A stretch of 23,643 nucleotides of DNA from an uncultured Clostridia bacterium (GCA_934454145.1 CAKSFT010000014.1:1-23643), one strand, 5' to 3'. Positions 5,576-13,941 are shown, numbered from the stretch's first letter. The notes: generated from the letters alone by a model not told the origin. Program-made: numbers and translations.

Positions 5576-6271
5576 TTAACCTCTGTAATAATTCATTTTC
5601 TTTTCAATATATCCAAACAATAAGGTGAGCAATCCGCAGAATATCAGATAAAATGCGGCAGTGTAGAAAAGCGGCCATATAAGTCCGCCTTTTTTGGCAA
5701 AAACCTGTGCCGACCATATCAGTTCATAAACCGCAATGACGCGCGCAAGCGACGTATCTTTGACAAGGGTGATTATTTCGTTGCTCATCGGAGGCACTAT
5801 TTTTTTTATCACCTGGAAAAGTATAACTTTGAAAAAAACCTGCACCTTTGTCATTCCCAAAACCTGCCCTGCCTCATACTGCCCGTCCGGCATACTCTCT
5901 ATGCCGCCGCGGTATATTTCGGAAAAATAGCATGCATAATTTATCACAAATGCCGTCATGACCGCAAAAAACCTGTCCGGAACACTCCACGAGGAAAGCC
6001 AGCCTATAAAGGCATTGTTTATATCCGCCTTTGCCGCCCATGCACCCACAAGCCCCGGCACATAAAATATGGTTATCAGCTGAAGCATCAGCGGTGTACC
6101 GCGTATTATCCAGACAAACACTTTTACGAGCCATTTGAGCGGTTTAAATTTACTCATAGAGCCAAAACTCATTATAAGCCCCAAAGGCAAGGCAAACAGC
6201 AAAGTCAGCAAAAATATCCTCACTGTCATTCCAAACCCTTCCAACAGGGACATTGTTACATTCCAAAACAT
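5576..6271 (-). CDS. Polar amino-acid ABC transporter, permease (HisM/GlnP type)
   Basis: The protein has 231 residues from ATG 6271; an upstream TTG at 6280 lies only 3 bases from the GGAGG and is less likely, although GGAGG to ATG 6271 is a rather long 12 bases. About five hydrophobic helices are visible. The substrate-channel signature IIRGTPLMLQL appears near residue 60, and the cytoplasmic EAA loop YEAGQVLGMTKVQVF appears near 135-150, where the ATPase docks. The region after it (VPPMSNEIITLVKDTSL) is the conserved PAAT permease segment. A single permease gene suggests a homodimeric channel. A long hairpin lies between this gene and the binding-protein gene. Confidence 0.94.
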   Translation of the reverse strand: MFWNVTMSLLEGFGMTVRIFLLTLLFALPLGLIMSFGSMSKFKPLKWLVKVFVWIIRGTPLMLQLITIFYVPGLVGAWAAKADINNAFIGWLSSWSVPDRFFAVMTAFVINYACYFSEIYRGGIESMPDGQYEAGQVLGMTKVQVFFKVILFQVIKKIVPPMSNEIITLVKDTSLARVIAVYELIWSAQVFAKKGGLIWPLFYTAAFYLIFCGLLTLLFGYIEKKMNYYRG

Positions 6272-6305
6272 AAAAATCAAAAACCTCCGAAAGTATTAAA
6301 ACCCG

Positions 6306-6359
6306 AAAAAGGGTTGTGAGCATCAGCTGTCATTTGCCTTGCTCACAACTCCCTTTTTT
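6306..6359 (-). promoter_or_regulatory. Intercistronic hairpin between binding-protein and permease genes
   Basis: On the - strand GGGAGTTGTGAGCA pairs with TGCTCACAACCC (11-12 bp, one bulged base) and is followed by a run of five T. Such hairpins behind the binding-protein gene let the abundant lipoprotein be made in excess, by partial termination or by protecting the upstream mRNA. The effect here is inferred. Confidence 0.7.
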
Positions 6360-6373
6360 CAGCTTCTTTTTTA

Positions 6374-7153
6374 TCAATCAGCCAAAGTCAACTGATATTT
6401 GTCTGCCAAAGCCTTTAGCGTTCCATCTGCCTTCAGCTCGTCCATGATTCCTTCAACTTTTTCTGTAAGGTCAGAGCCCTTTCTGAAACCAATTCCGTAG
6501 TTTTCTTCGGTAAGCGACATGCCGATTGCAAGATTTGCATAGCTTGTGCCCTCGCCTGTCATTGCATTTGCCATTGTGATGTCGATTACGCATGCATCTG
6601 CTGCATTTGAAGAAACCTCCAAAAGTGCGTCCGCCTGTGTGCCGACAGCTGTGCACTCATACCCTGCATCCTGTATTGCCGCCTCACCGGCAGAGCCTGC
6701 TTCTGCCACAAACTTCAAATCCTTCAAATCCTCAACCGACTTGTAATTATCAATTTTGTCTGCCGGCATAACCAATACCTGCGCATTTACAACATAAGGC
6801 TTTGTACAGCTCATGCCCTTCATAACTTCGTCAGTGAGAGTCATTCCGTTCCATACACAGTCAATTGCCTTTGATTCAAGTTCAACAATTTTGTTGTCCC
6901 ACTCAATAACCTTAAACTCAGCAGTAACACCCAGTTTTTCTGCAACAGCCTGTGCAAACTCTGTGTCAAAGCCTGTCCATTCTTTGTTTTCGTCCTGATA
7001 GTTCATCGGCTCATATTCTGTGATACCGATGACAAGGTTCCCCTTATCCTGCACATATGCCACATCGGAGGCCGCGTCATTGCCGCCCTTTCCGCATGAG
7101 GTCAGCCCCATTGCCACAGCCGCTGCCAAAAATACAGTCAATAACTTTTTCAT
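6374..7153 (-). CDS. Amino-acid ABC transporter substrate-binding lipoprotein
   Basis: The protein has 259 residues from ATG 7153, with GAGG 9 bases upstream; a TTG two codons earlier is also open. It begins with a signal peptide MKKLLTVFLAAAVAMGLTSC whose lipobox LTSC marks Cys20 for lipidation, then a flexible GKGGNDAASD linker. The body is a family 3 periplasmic-binding fold: the early LVIGITEYEPMNYQDENKEW beta strand, GFDTEFAQAVAEKLG, and the later 'NYGIGFRKGSDL' strand. It captures an amino acid outside the membrane and hands it to the permease. The ligand is not predictable from what I can see. It is the first gene of a three-gene operon. Confidence 0.95.
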   Translation of the reverse strand: MKKLLTVFLAAAVAMGLTSCGKGGNDAASDVAYVQDKGNLVIGITEYEPMNYQDENKEWTGFDTEFAQAVAEKLGVTAEFKVIEWDNKIVELESKAIDCVWNGMTLTDEVMKGMSCTKPYVVNAQVLVMPADKIDNYKSVEDLKDLKFVAEAGSAGEAAIQDAGYECTAVGTQADALLEVSSNAADACVIDITMANAMTGEGTSYANLAIGMSLTEENYGIGFRKGSDLTEKVEGIMDELKADGTLKALADKYQLTLAD

Positions 7154-7190
7154 TTTCAATTACCTCTTTCTTGAAATTTAAATCATGACT

Positions 7191-7219
7191 ATCATATCAC
7201 AACATTTTAGTGTTGTAAA
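7191..7219 (-). promoter_or_regulatory. Promoter of the amino-acid importer, with an inverted repeat over the spacer
   Basis: On the - strand -35 TTTACA (7214-7219) and -10 TATGAT (7191-7196) have a 17-bp spacer. The spacer holds ACAACA (7199-7204) and TGTTGT (7211-7216), a perfect 6-bp inverted repeat overlapping the -35 edge. This is the place for a repressor to bind. The regulator is not in the window. Confidence 0.62.
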
Positions 7220-7280
7220 GTGATAAAATGAAAAAGTTATATTTTTTCGACGTTTTAGCCATACATCAAAATTTTTAGAT

Positions 7281-8114
7281 TTACATTTTCGTGAAATTGT
7301 TCAAAAGAGATTCAAAATCAACACCATAATGGCTGACACCATACCGCCTGAATGTAAGAGATATACAATCATACACAAATTTTGCGGCAACCTCCGCCGC
7401 TTTTTTCAGTTTATCTCCCGACAAAACCGCCGAAAGCAACGCAGATGCAAACACATCTCCTGTGCCATGATACATGCCTTCAATGCGTTTGTTTCTGACA
7501 AACGATATCTCACCCTCATCACAAATACCGCACGCGACAACATTGTTTTCCATGGGGATTCCCGTTATTACAATCTTTTTGATTCCCATACTGTGGAATG
7601 TACGCAGTATTTTTTCAATATCTTCCCCGTCATATGTGCTTTTGTATTCTTCCGAAATCAAATACGATGCCTCGGTAATATTCGGCACAATAATATCGGC
7701 TTTTTTGCAAAGCTCTGCCATACCTGCCGAAAAATCGTATGTAAACCCCTTATACAAAACACCATTGTCACCCATCACAGGGTCAATCAACACTGTCATA
7801 TTGTCCGATTTGAAATTATCAATGATATTTTTGACATACTCAATCTGCTCAAAAGAGCCCAGATACCCCGAATATATCGCGTCAAATTCCAGCCCCATTT
7901 TTTCCCAATGTGTGGCAATAGGCATCATCTGGTCGTCAAGATTTTTGAATGTATACCCTTCAAATCCCCCTGTGTGCGTGGAAAGAAGCGCTGTCGGCAT
8001 TGGACACACCTCAAACCCTGCCGCGCTCAAAATCGGCAGTGCCACCGTCAGCGAGCATTTACCAAAGCATGATATGTCATTTATTGCAAGTATTCTTTTC
8101 TGCCATTTTTCCAT
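7281..8114 (-). CDS. pdxY: Pyridoxamine/pyridoxal kinase
   Basis: This 277-residue protein belongs to the ribokinase-like vitamin kinases. It has the phosphate-site motif HGTGD at 216-220 with catalytic Asp220, the adenine-side NITEA at 145-149, and PVMGD at 112-116; the N-terminal INDISCFGKCSLTVALPIL matches PdxY/PdxK-type enzymes, where this segment holds the pyridoxal-facing residues. It phosphorylates pyridoxal or pyridoxamine to the coenzyme form in the cytosol. GGGAG lies about 9 bases before the ATG. It is the last gene of a three-gene unit (SLH protein ends 17 bases upstream). The pdxY versus pdxK naming is not settled; the unlinked S-layer neighbours give no metabolic clue. Confidence 0.9.
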   Translation of the reverse strand: MEKWQKRILAINDISCFGKCSLTVALPILSAAGFEVCPMPTALLSTHTGGFEGYTFKNLDDQMMPIATHWEKMGLEFDAIYSGYLGSFEQIEYVKNIIDNFKSDNMTVLIDPVMGDNGVLYKGFTYDFSAGMAELCKKADIIVPNITEASYLISEEYKSTYDGEDIEKILRTFHSMGIKKIVITGIPMENNVVACGICDEGEISFVRNKRIEGMYHGTGDVFASALLSAVLSGDKLKKAAEVAAKFVYDCISLTFRRYGVSHYGVDFESLLNNFTKM

Positions 8115-8131
8115 AAAATTTTATCTCCCGT

Positions 8132-9082
8132 TTAAACAGGCGGCTTGTCGCCCAAAAAATATGATTGTAAAAACATCAAAGTGCTGTTGTTCAGCTTCAC
8201 CAGATTGTTGTGAAAATAGCCCTTTTGGTCGTCCGTCATCTGCTGATAAATATTCCTTGCCGCCGTGATTTCCTTGCCGTAATTCAGGATAACATAACGT
8301 TTATTTATCAACACACCGTTCATTCCGGCCTCAATTGTTCCCTTCAAACCGATAAGCGTATAATCAATTATCGACTGCTCATTCTGATTGAACTCCACAC
8401 TTTCTATATCGCGCACCGCAGCCCTCAGATTCGCAAGCACAACTGCATTTTCAATGGCAATTTCCGCATTGGTGCCGCTTGTGCCGTCTTCATACGTGTC
8501 ATTTTTTTCCTTTGGAATAAATCGGCTCAGAAGTTCTGCCAGCTCTCCCCTTGTTATGTTGTCATGCGCCCTGAAACGGCCCTGTTCGTCAACACCAAGC
8601 AATTTGTGATTGGCAATCATCTGCACTGCCTCCCGCGCCCAGTCCGACACTTCGTCGGTTATCGTCATGGTCTGTTCGATTTCAAGCAATGGAGTAATCC
8701 TGTTTATAATAACGCTTGCCTGTTCTCTTGTAACGGCATTCCCCCCTCTGAAAGAACCGTCCTCATAGCCGGCAATATACTGATATGCATTTGCCGTCAA
8801 AACTTGCGTATAATACCAATCATTGTATGACACATCATAAAAATCATTGTGACCGACATCGGTGAAATTGAAGAGGATATTTATCATCTTACACAGTTCG
8901 GCACGCGTCAGGGCATTCCCCGGGCGGAAAGTGCCGTCTTCATAGCCGTTTATCACCCCCGCCTCCGCCAGTGCCGAAACAGCCTGTTCCGTTTTGCTCT
9001 CCGGTTCGAGATCAGAAAACGCATACGCGCCCGGCACGCCAAGACACAAAACCAATATCGTCATGAAAAATATTTTTTTCAT
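8132..9082 (-). CDS. Secreted S-layer-homology (SLH) domain protein
   Basis: The protein has 316 residues from ATG 9082 (GGAG 7 bases upstream; the longer frame to 9106 lacks one). It has a signal peptide of about 21 residues (MKKIFFMTILVLCLGVPGAYA) and then three SLH repeats at about 22-70, 76-130 and 140-192. Each carries the 'GYEDGTFRPGNALTRAE' type core, with the third more diverged (GVDEQGRFRAHDNITRGE). SLH triplets bind pyruvylated secondary cell-wall polymers, so the protein is held at the cell surface. The remaining C-terminal half (about 205-316) is a helical, charged domain of unknown role. It lies in a unit with a membrane-anchored helical protein and pyridoxamine kinase. Confidence 0.93.
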   Translation of the reverse strand: MKKIFFMTILVLCLGVPGAYAFSDLEPESKTEQAVSALAEAGVINGYEDGTFRPGNALTRAELCKMINILFNFTDVGHNDFYDVSYNDWYYTQVLTANAYQYIAGYEDGSFRGGNAVTREQASVIINRITPLLEIEQTMTITDEVSDWAREAVQMIANHKLLGVDEQGRFRAHDNITRGELAELLSRFIPKEKNDTYEDGTSGTNAEIAIENAVVLANLRAAVRDIESVEFNQNEQSIIDYTLIGLKGTIEAGMNGVLINKRYVILNYGKEITAARNIYQQMTDDQKGYFHNNLVKLNNSTLMFLQSYFLGDKPPV

Positions 9083-9119
9083 ATATTTTCTCCATTCTGC
9101 TGCCAAAAGGCAAAAAGCC

Positions 9120-9836
9120 TTACTTTAAATATGTATTCAGATAATATGCTTTCTTTATCTGTTTTTCGTTTTCATATGCAGAGCGAATCTTGCCTATAAT
9201 TGACGTATCACTGCCCGTTTTTGCAAGTTCTGCCTTTATCTGTGATATGACAGCCTCAACCTTGGCGTCACACTCGCCTTCCAGTGCCGAAACCTTTCCC
9301 GAATATTTTGAAATCATAGATGACTTCCACCCTGCGGTTCTTTCCGCCGCCGGGGTTGCACTGTATTCTGCTTTTGCCTGTGCCTCCAAGCCGCCAATTT
9401 TGCCCATATAGGAAGATTTCAGTACATACAGCTGTGCAACAAGGTTTGACACCGGCGAATCTGTCACCAAGACCGTTGAATCCCCGCTACCGGATGATAC
9501 CTGTGATTTTGGCTTTTTCTGCTCAATCTTTTCCTGCAAGGTTGTTTTCCCAAGGCTTATCTCAACCGCATCGGTCTGGGTGATTGTCCCCTCCTGCAAA
9601 GCCTGTAGTTCCTCTTCGGTCAATTCGCGCGGCATCTGCGCGCCGATACCTTCCAAAGCGGAATCAAGTTCCTTTTTGTTGTCATCAAGCATCTTGTCCA
9701 AATCGTCCTCCGAATAGCGCATAAAATATATCACAGAGCGAACATTGTCCCACTGCCACGCAAGAACCCCGGAAGCTGTCACAACTATGACAGCCAAGAT
9801 AATCAAAAAAATCTTCAGTTTTCTTCTTTTTTTCAT
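9120..9836 (-). CDS. Membrane-anchored helical protein of unknown function
   Basis: The protein has 238 residues starting at ATG 9836, which has GGAG 6 bases upstream; the 9848 ATG four codons earlier is disfavoured because it overlaps that site. A positive KKRRKLK start and one membrane helix (about 7-27) are followed by an extracellular part rich in Glu, Lys and Gln: LDKMLDDNKKELDSALEG, a LTEEELQALQEGTITQ segment, a Ser/Gly linker near 115-122, then a helical C-terminus with KVSALEGECDAKVEAVISQI. It looks like a coiled surface or cell-envelope protein. Its placement 37 bases before an SLH gene suggests a joint cell-envelope role. No family is recognised. Confidence 0.82.
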   Translation of the reverse strand: MKKRRKLKIFLIILAVIVVTASGVLAWQWDNVRSVIYFMRYSEDDLDKMLDDNKKELDSALEGIGAQMPRELTEEELQALQEGTITQTDAVEISLGKTTLQEKIEQKKPKSQVSSGSGDSTVLVTDSPVSNLVAQLYVLKSSYMGKIGGLEAQAKAEYSATPAAERTAGWKSSMISKYSGKVSALEGECDAKVEAVISQIKAELAKTGSDTSIIGKIRSAYENEKQIKKAYYLNTYLK

Positions 9837-9912
9837 AGCAAACTCCATTCTGATTTAACAATACCGGCAAATCATATAATAAATTTTCATCAATTGCATA
9901 CACTTTACAGAT

Positions 9913-9941
9913 ATTATAACATGTTTCCTTCGGCTATTCAA
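9913..9941 (-). promoter_or_regulatory. Promoter of the helical protein-SLH-pdxY unit
   Basis: -35 TTGAAT (9936-9941) and -10 TATAAT (9913-9918) on the - strand are separated by 17 bp. The 77-base gap to the start codon holds no other strong element except a weaker TTGATG downstream. Confidence 0.65.
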
Positions 9942-10010
9942 TATGTTTTTTATGCAAACTTAAAAAGTTTAAAATATATTCATATATTCCGCCGCAAATG
10001 AGTTTTTTAC

Positions 10011-10039
10011 TTGCAAATATTTTGCAGTTGTGGTATAAT
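10011..10039 (+). promoter_or_regulatory. Promoter of the GNAT gene
   Basis: -35 TTGCAA (10011-10016) and -10 TATAAT (10034-10039) have a 17-bp spacer and an extended TGG in front of the -10. The start codon follows 32 bases after the -10, behind AAAAAGGAG. Confidence 0.8.
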
Positions 10040-10070
10040 TTTTTTTCAAATACAAAAAGGAGAGATTACC

Positions 10071-10613
10071 ATGTCTGTAAAAATACGGAAAGCAACAGTG
10101 TCAGACATTGACGCAATCAACAAAATATACGAAAATATCCACACTGCCGAAGAAAGCGCCAATGCTTTTGTCGGCTGGGTGAGGGGCGTTTACCCCACAA
10201 AAAGCACTGCACAAGAGGCATTGCAGCGCGGCGACCTGTTTGCGGAGGAATACAATGGTCAAATTGTCGGCACGGCCATATTGAATCAAATCCAACCCGA
10301 CATCTACAGAGCCGCCCACTGGCAATATGACGCCGATGACAAAAATATAATGGTTATGCACACGCTTGCCATAGACCCATGTGTCAAAGGGCACGGATTC
10401 GGCAGAGCGTTTGAAAAATTTTATGAAGAATATGCCATCAGCCATGGGTGTGAATTTTTGCGCATCGACACAAACGAGCGCAACAAAAATGCACGGAAAT
10501 TTTACAAAAATGCCGGCTATAAAGAGGTGGCAATTCTCCCGTGCGATTTCAACGGAATAGACAATATCAACCTTGTGATGCTCGAAAAAAGGGCGCAAAA
10601 AGGAGCTGTTTAA
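10071..10613 (+). CDS. GNAT-family N-acetyltransferase
   Basis: The protein has 180 residues from ATG 10071, behind AAGGAGAG; the open frame upstream of this overlaps the promoter. It has the GNAT core with an N-terminal VKIRKATVSDIDAINKIY strand-helix, the central MHTLAIDPCVKGHGFGRAF (beta4 and the acetyl-CoA pyrophosphate loop in R/Q-x-x-G-x-G/A form), and the closing DTNERNKNARKFYKNAGYKE. It would move an acetyl group from acetyl-CoA to an amine. The substrate cannot be identified; relatives act on amino acids, peptide N-termini and small amines. It is a single-gene unit on the opposite strand to both neighbours. Confidence 0.92.
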   Translation: MSVKIRKATVSDIDAINKIYENIHTAEESANAFVGWVRGVYPTKSTAQEALQRGDLFAEEYNGQIVGTAILNQIQPDIYRAAHWQYDADDKNIMVMHTLAIDPCVKGHGFGRAFEKFYEEYAISHGCEFLRIDTNERNKNARKFYKNAGYKEVAILPCDFNGIDNINLVMLEKRAQKGAV

Positions 10614-10645
10614 AAAACCAATCGGCTTTTTAAACAGCTCTCCTT
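10603..10645. terminator. Two-way terminator between GNAT and the aryl-acid operon
   Basis: GAGCTGTTTAAAAA (10603-10616) pairs perfectly with TTTTTAAACAGCTC (10627-10640), 14 bp. The GNAT stop lies inside the first arm. On the - strand the stem is followed by CTTTTTG, so it also ends the seven-gene operon. Confidence 0.85.
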
Positions 10646-11537
10646 ATTTCTTCGTTCTGTATCCTCTGTACTCATTTGGCCCTTCAAAATACTCTGTGCC
10701 TCCGCGACAACGCTTCAAGTATTTCAGTGACTCCAGCTGTGCAGTCCATTCCATGTCATCAAAATGCACCACATCATGATATCCTTCAATATCGGCAGAA
10801 CCCTTGAATCCGTTCTGCATAAGAATGGTGAATATGTCCGACCAGTTTGTGTCGCCGAATCCGGGCAGACGGTGCCAGGAATATTCGCTTGCGCCCCTTG
10901 TCCCATCGCGGCGCACAACGTCCCACGCAACTGTGGCATCCTTGCCGTGAATGTGCACAATCTTCTTTGCCCATTCCCTCACCTGGGCAATCGGGTCGAT
11001 AAATGCTGTCACCTGGTGCGCCGGCTCCCATTCAAGCCCCAGCGCATCGCTCGGCACTTCGTTAAACATCATTTCCCACGCTTCGTGACAAAAAGCAATA
11101 TTATGTGTCCCTCCATGCCAGCCTCCGCCGCAGTTTTCAAAGCCTAGCTTTACACCGTATTCCTCCGCAAGCTTTGCAAGCGGTGAAAATACTTTTTTAA
11201 ACAAAGGCATATTGTCGGGCACCGACTTGTCAGGGTCAGCCCCCGCAAAAAGCCCGATTGTGTCGCAGTCGAATTTGTGTGCGCTTTTTATCAAAATTTC
11301 AATCTTTTTCCGCACTTCCTCATCACACATTGTGTTTCCGTAATATGCAAGAGAAGAAATTTTTCTTCCCTCTGCGCTGTCCAAGACTTTTTTTGCAAAT
11401 TCATCTATAGAGTTCAATTCTTTGTCACTGTCTGCAAAATTCAGCTCGTACGATTCAAACCCCTTTGGGTTCAATTGTTTTATCATGGAAACAGCACCAT
11501 ATGCCGGAATCAATGTGCCAATCAAAATATCAAACAT
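10644..11537 (-). CDS. Sugar-phosphate isomerase/epimerase-like TIM-barrel protein
   Basis: This 297-residue protein has the fold of xylose-isomerase-like TIM barrels (AP endonuclease 2 family; IolE-like). Likely metal ligands are Glu in KLGFENCGGG, Glu/His in LEWEPAHQ, His in IVHIHGKD and Glu in ADIEGYHD. These enzymes isomerise or dehydrate polyols and sugar-acid derivatives. It is the last gene of the seven-gene operon, starting 13 bases after the ACT gene with GAGGTG in front, and shares the terminator at 10603-10645. A sugar-type function does not fit the aryl-acid theme of the operon, so it may act on another ring or hydroxy acid. The true substrate is unknown. Confidence 0.86.
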   Translation of the reverse strand: MFDILIGTLIPAYGAVSMIKQLNPKGFESYELNFADSDKELNSIDEFAKKVLDSAEGRKISSLAYYGNTMCDEEVRKKIEILIKSAHKFDCDTIGLFAGADPDKSVPDNMPLFKKVFSPLAKLAEEYGVKLGFENCGGGWHGGTHNIAFCHEAWEMMFNEVPSDALGLEWEPAHQVTAFIDPIAQVREWAKKIVHIHGKDATVAWDVVRRDGTRGASEYSWHRLPGFGDTNWSDIFTILMQNGFKGSADIEGYHDVVHFDDMEWTAQLESLKYLKRCRGGTEYFEGPNEYRGYRTKK

Positions 11538-11550
11538 AATACACCTCTTA

Positions 11551-11979
11551 TTATCCGAATATATTTGCAGAATCTGCCGTCTTAAAACCGGCGTCCTCCA
11601 GCAGTTTTATTGCCCTTTCCGGGTGATTTGCCTTGATGACAACCATCGCGCCGTTCTTTCCGCGCCCCACAAAGGCATACATATATTCTATGGTTGTTTC
11701 TCCGTCATTTATGACATTCAAAATCTCCGCCAATCCTCCCGGTCTGTCTTGCATCGACACCGCAATGACGTCTGTGGTCTTGACAACAACGCCCGATTCG
11801 TTCAGCACTTTTTTTGCCAATGCCGCATCGCTCACGATGATTCTCAGCACACCAAAATCAGTTGTGTCCGCAATCGACAATGCACTTATGTCAATATTGT
11901 TTTGTGCCAAAACATCCAAAATCGCCGCCATTCTGCCCGGCTTGTTTTCCACAAAAACCGAAATTTGTTTTACCAGCAT
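11551..11979 (-). CDS. Tandem ACT-domain protein
   Basis: This 142-residue protein consists of two ACT domains, at about 4-68 (VKQISVFVENKPGRMAAILD) and 72-138 (VIAVSMQDRPGGLAEILNVIN). Both show the 'N/DKPGR/G' ligand-loop and the beta-alpha-beta pattern typical of ACT modules, which bind amino acids and other small ligands as dimers. There is no attached enzyme domain, so it is a free-standing sensor. It lies between a phenylacetate-CoA ligase and a TIM-barrel gene, an arrangement repeated in many anaerobes with paaK and iorAB. A role in feeding back on aryl-CoA metabolism is an inference; direct DNA binding is not expected. Confidence 0.9.
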   Translation of the reverse strand: MLVKQISVFVENKPGRMAAILDVLAQNNIDISALSIADTTDFGVLRIIVSDAALAKKVLNESGVVVKTTDVIAVSMQDRPGGLAEILNVINDGETTIEYMYAFVGRGKNGAMVVIKANHPERAIKLLEDAGFKTADSANIFG

Positions 11980-12034
11980 AAAAATCCCCGTCCTCTCTTT
12001 ATTGTATTCAACCCAAAATATCAGTATTTATATT

Positions 12035-13339
12035 TCACGAAAGTTTTCTGTTGTCTATGACTCTTTTTGCTTTTCCTTCGCTTCTGATTATTGTTTTCGG
12101 ATTTACAAGGCTCACCTTTGCGGACAAGCCCAAAACGCTCCTCAATCTGTCCTTGATTTCGCGTTCAATCTTTTCGATGGATTTTACATCATCTGAGAAA
12201 AGATGCTCCGACATCTCAACCTGTACATCAAGTGTGTCGGTGTTGTTTACACGGTCAACAACAATTTGGTAGTTTGGTGTCACGTCGCCGCCAATCTTCA
12301 GGAGAACCTCCTCAATCTGTGACGGGAACACATTTACGCCCCTGATAATAAGCATGTCATCGCTTCTTCCCTTTGGCTTGTTCATTCTCACAAAAGTTCT
12401 GCCGCATGTGCACTTTTCATAATTCAGCGAGCACAAGTCACGTGTTCTGTACCTTATCATAGGCATACCCTCTTTGGTGATTGTCGTAAAAACAAGTTCT
12501 CCGAAAGAGCCTTCCGGGAGCACCTCCCCTGTTTCCGGGTCGATGATTTCGGCAATAAACATATCTTCATTTATATGCATGCCGTTCTGCTCCTCACATT
12601 CATATGCCACGCCCGGGCCCATAATCTCTGTCAATCCGTAAACGTCATATGCCTTTATGTTGAGTGTGTCCTCAATTTTGCGGCGCATATCCTCTGTCCA
12701 CGGTTCGGCACCAAATATTCCTGCCTTCAGCTGCAGCTTGTCCTTCACGCCCATCTCGCGGATTGTTTCCCCAAGATACATGGCATATGACGGCGTACAG
12801 CAAAGGTGCGTTGTGCCAAGCTCAAGCATCAGCCTTATCTGGCGTTCCGTGTTGCCCGACGAAGTCGGAATTGCCATGGCGCCGATTCTTTCCGCGCCCC
12901 TGTGTGCCCCCAGTCCGCCTGTAAACAGTCCGTATCCGTAAGACACCTGGACACGTGAATTTTCGTCTCCGCCCGTCGCCGCAATCTGCCTTGCCATGGC
13001 GTCTGCCCATTTGTCCAAATCATTCCTTGTATAGCCGGCAATAATCTGTCGTCCCGTCGTCCCCGACGACGCATGTATCCTTACAATATCCTTCATCGGT
13101 GCGGCAAAGAGCCCGTACGGGTAATAGTCCCTCAGGTCTTTTTTGTATGTAAAAGGCAGTTTTCCCAAATCTTCCAGCGTCTTTATGTCATCCGGGGTCA
13201 AGCCCTTTTTTTCCATTCTCTCGCGGAAAACCGCCACGTTTTCATAGCAGCGTTTCACTTGCCATTTCAGGCGTTCTGTTTGCACTTCCTTTATTTTTTT
13301 TCTGTCCATGCACTCAATATCAGGTTGATAAATCGGCAT
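12035..13339 (-). CDS. paaK: Phenylacetate-CoA ligase (PaaK type)
   Basis: The protein has 434 residues from ATG 13339; the 13348 ATG sits directly against GGAG, which is then well spaced for 13339. It has the adenylate-forming signature SSGTTGRQIIAGYT near residue 95, the YGLTEIMGPGVAYEC motif of PaaK-type ligases, IRYRTRDL, and a C-terminal region with GKAKRVIDNR holding the catalytic Lys. Length is normal for the PaaK group (430-440). It joins an aryl acetate with CoA at the cost of ATP to AMP. The acid could be phenylacetate or indoleacetate. It starts 32 bases after iorB and is followed by the ACT gene. Confidence 0.93.
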   Translation of the reverse strand: MPIYQPDIECMDRKKIKEVQTERLKWQVKRCYENVAVFRERMEKKGLTPDDIKTLEDLGKLPFTYKKDLRDYYPYGLFAAPMKDIVRIHASSGTTGRQIIAGYTRNDLDKWADAMARQIAATGGDENSRVQVSYGYGLFTGGLGAHRGAERIGAMAIPTSSGNTERQIRLMLELGTTHLCCTPSYAMYLGETIREMGVKDKLQLKAGIFGAEPWTEDMRRKIEDTLNIKAYDVYGLTEIMGPGVAYECEEQNGMHINEDMFIAEIIDPETGEVLPEGSFGELVFTTITKEGMPMIRYRTRDLCSLNYEKCTCGRTFVRMNKPKGRSDDMLIIRGVNVFPSQIEEVLLKIGGDVTPNYQIVVDRVNNTDTLDVQVEMSEHLFSDDVKSIEKIEREIKDRLRSVLGLSAKVSLVNPKTIIRSEGKAKRVIDNRKLS

Positions 13340-13371
13340 CAAAATCATCTCCTTTTTCCGGGTCGGTACAC

Positions 13372-13938
13372 TTATATATTATATCCCAAATCAAAAGCTT
13401 TGAGGTTGATTTCCAAAAACTTTCCCGGCACTGTCTGCTTTACCGCTTCAACCCATTTTTCATAAGATATCTCTGTATTCTTTGCCATGACGCCAATCAG
13501 CACAACATTGACAGCCTTTATATTGCCTGCCTCTTCCGCCTTTTGCAGTGCGTCCACGGCTTTCAGATTTATTTTTTGCGAAAGTTTATCTTGTATACCG
13601 GACGGATATTGCGCCGCCCCGGTGATGACGGGCATCGGGTCAATCTGCTGTGTATTTGCAATCATGATTCCGCCCTTTTTCAGATATGGCATTGCCCTGT
13701 ATGCCTCCAGCATCTCAAATGCAAGAATGATATCCGCCTCGCCCTCATCAATTATCGGTGAATACACCTTGTCACCGTATTTGACATAGGTCACAACGCT
13801 TCCGCCCCTTTGGCTCATTCCGTGCACCTCGGAAAGCTTCACGTCATACCCCTCATTTATAACAACATTGCCCAAAATTCTGCTGGCTAAGAGAGTCCCT
13901 TGACCGCCTACACCAACTATCATTATATTTTTTGACAT
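13372..13938 (-). CDS. iorB: Indolepyruvate:ferredoxin oxidoreductase, beta subunit
   Basis: This 188-residue protein has the gamma-domain fold of 2-oxoacid:ferredoxin oxidoreductases (MIVGVGGQGTLLASRILG at the start, then SEVHGMSQRGGSVVTYV, a conserved CoA-side loop, and ADIILAFEMLEAYRAM). With IorA it converts aryl-pyruvates and CoA to aryl-acetyl-CoA and CO2, reducing ferredoxin. AAAGGAGG lies in the end of iorA 8 bases before the ATG, and the genes are 3 bases apart, so equal expression is expected. Length and motifs are those of normal IorB. Confidence 0.95.
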   Translation of the reverse strand: MSKNIMIVGVGGQGTLLASRILGNVVINEGYDVKLSEVHGMSQRGGSVVTYVKYGDKVYSPIIDEGEADIILAFEMLEAYRAMPYLKKGGIMIANTQQIDPMPVITGAAQYPSGIQDKLSQKINLKAVDALQKAEEAGNIKAVNVVLIGVMAKNTEISYEKWVEAVKQTVPGKFLEINLKAFDLGYNI

Positions 13939-13941
13939 CTC

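Noticed and set aside
7474..8268. 264-residue + strand frame opposite pdxY
   Set aside because: The - strand frame has clear kinase motifs (GTGD, NITEA). The + frame shows no recognisable domain and crosses the end of the SLH gene.
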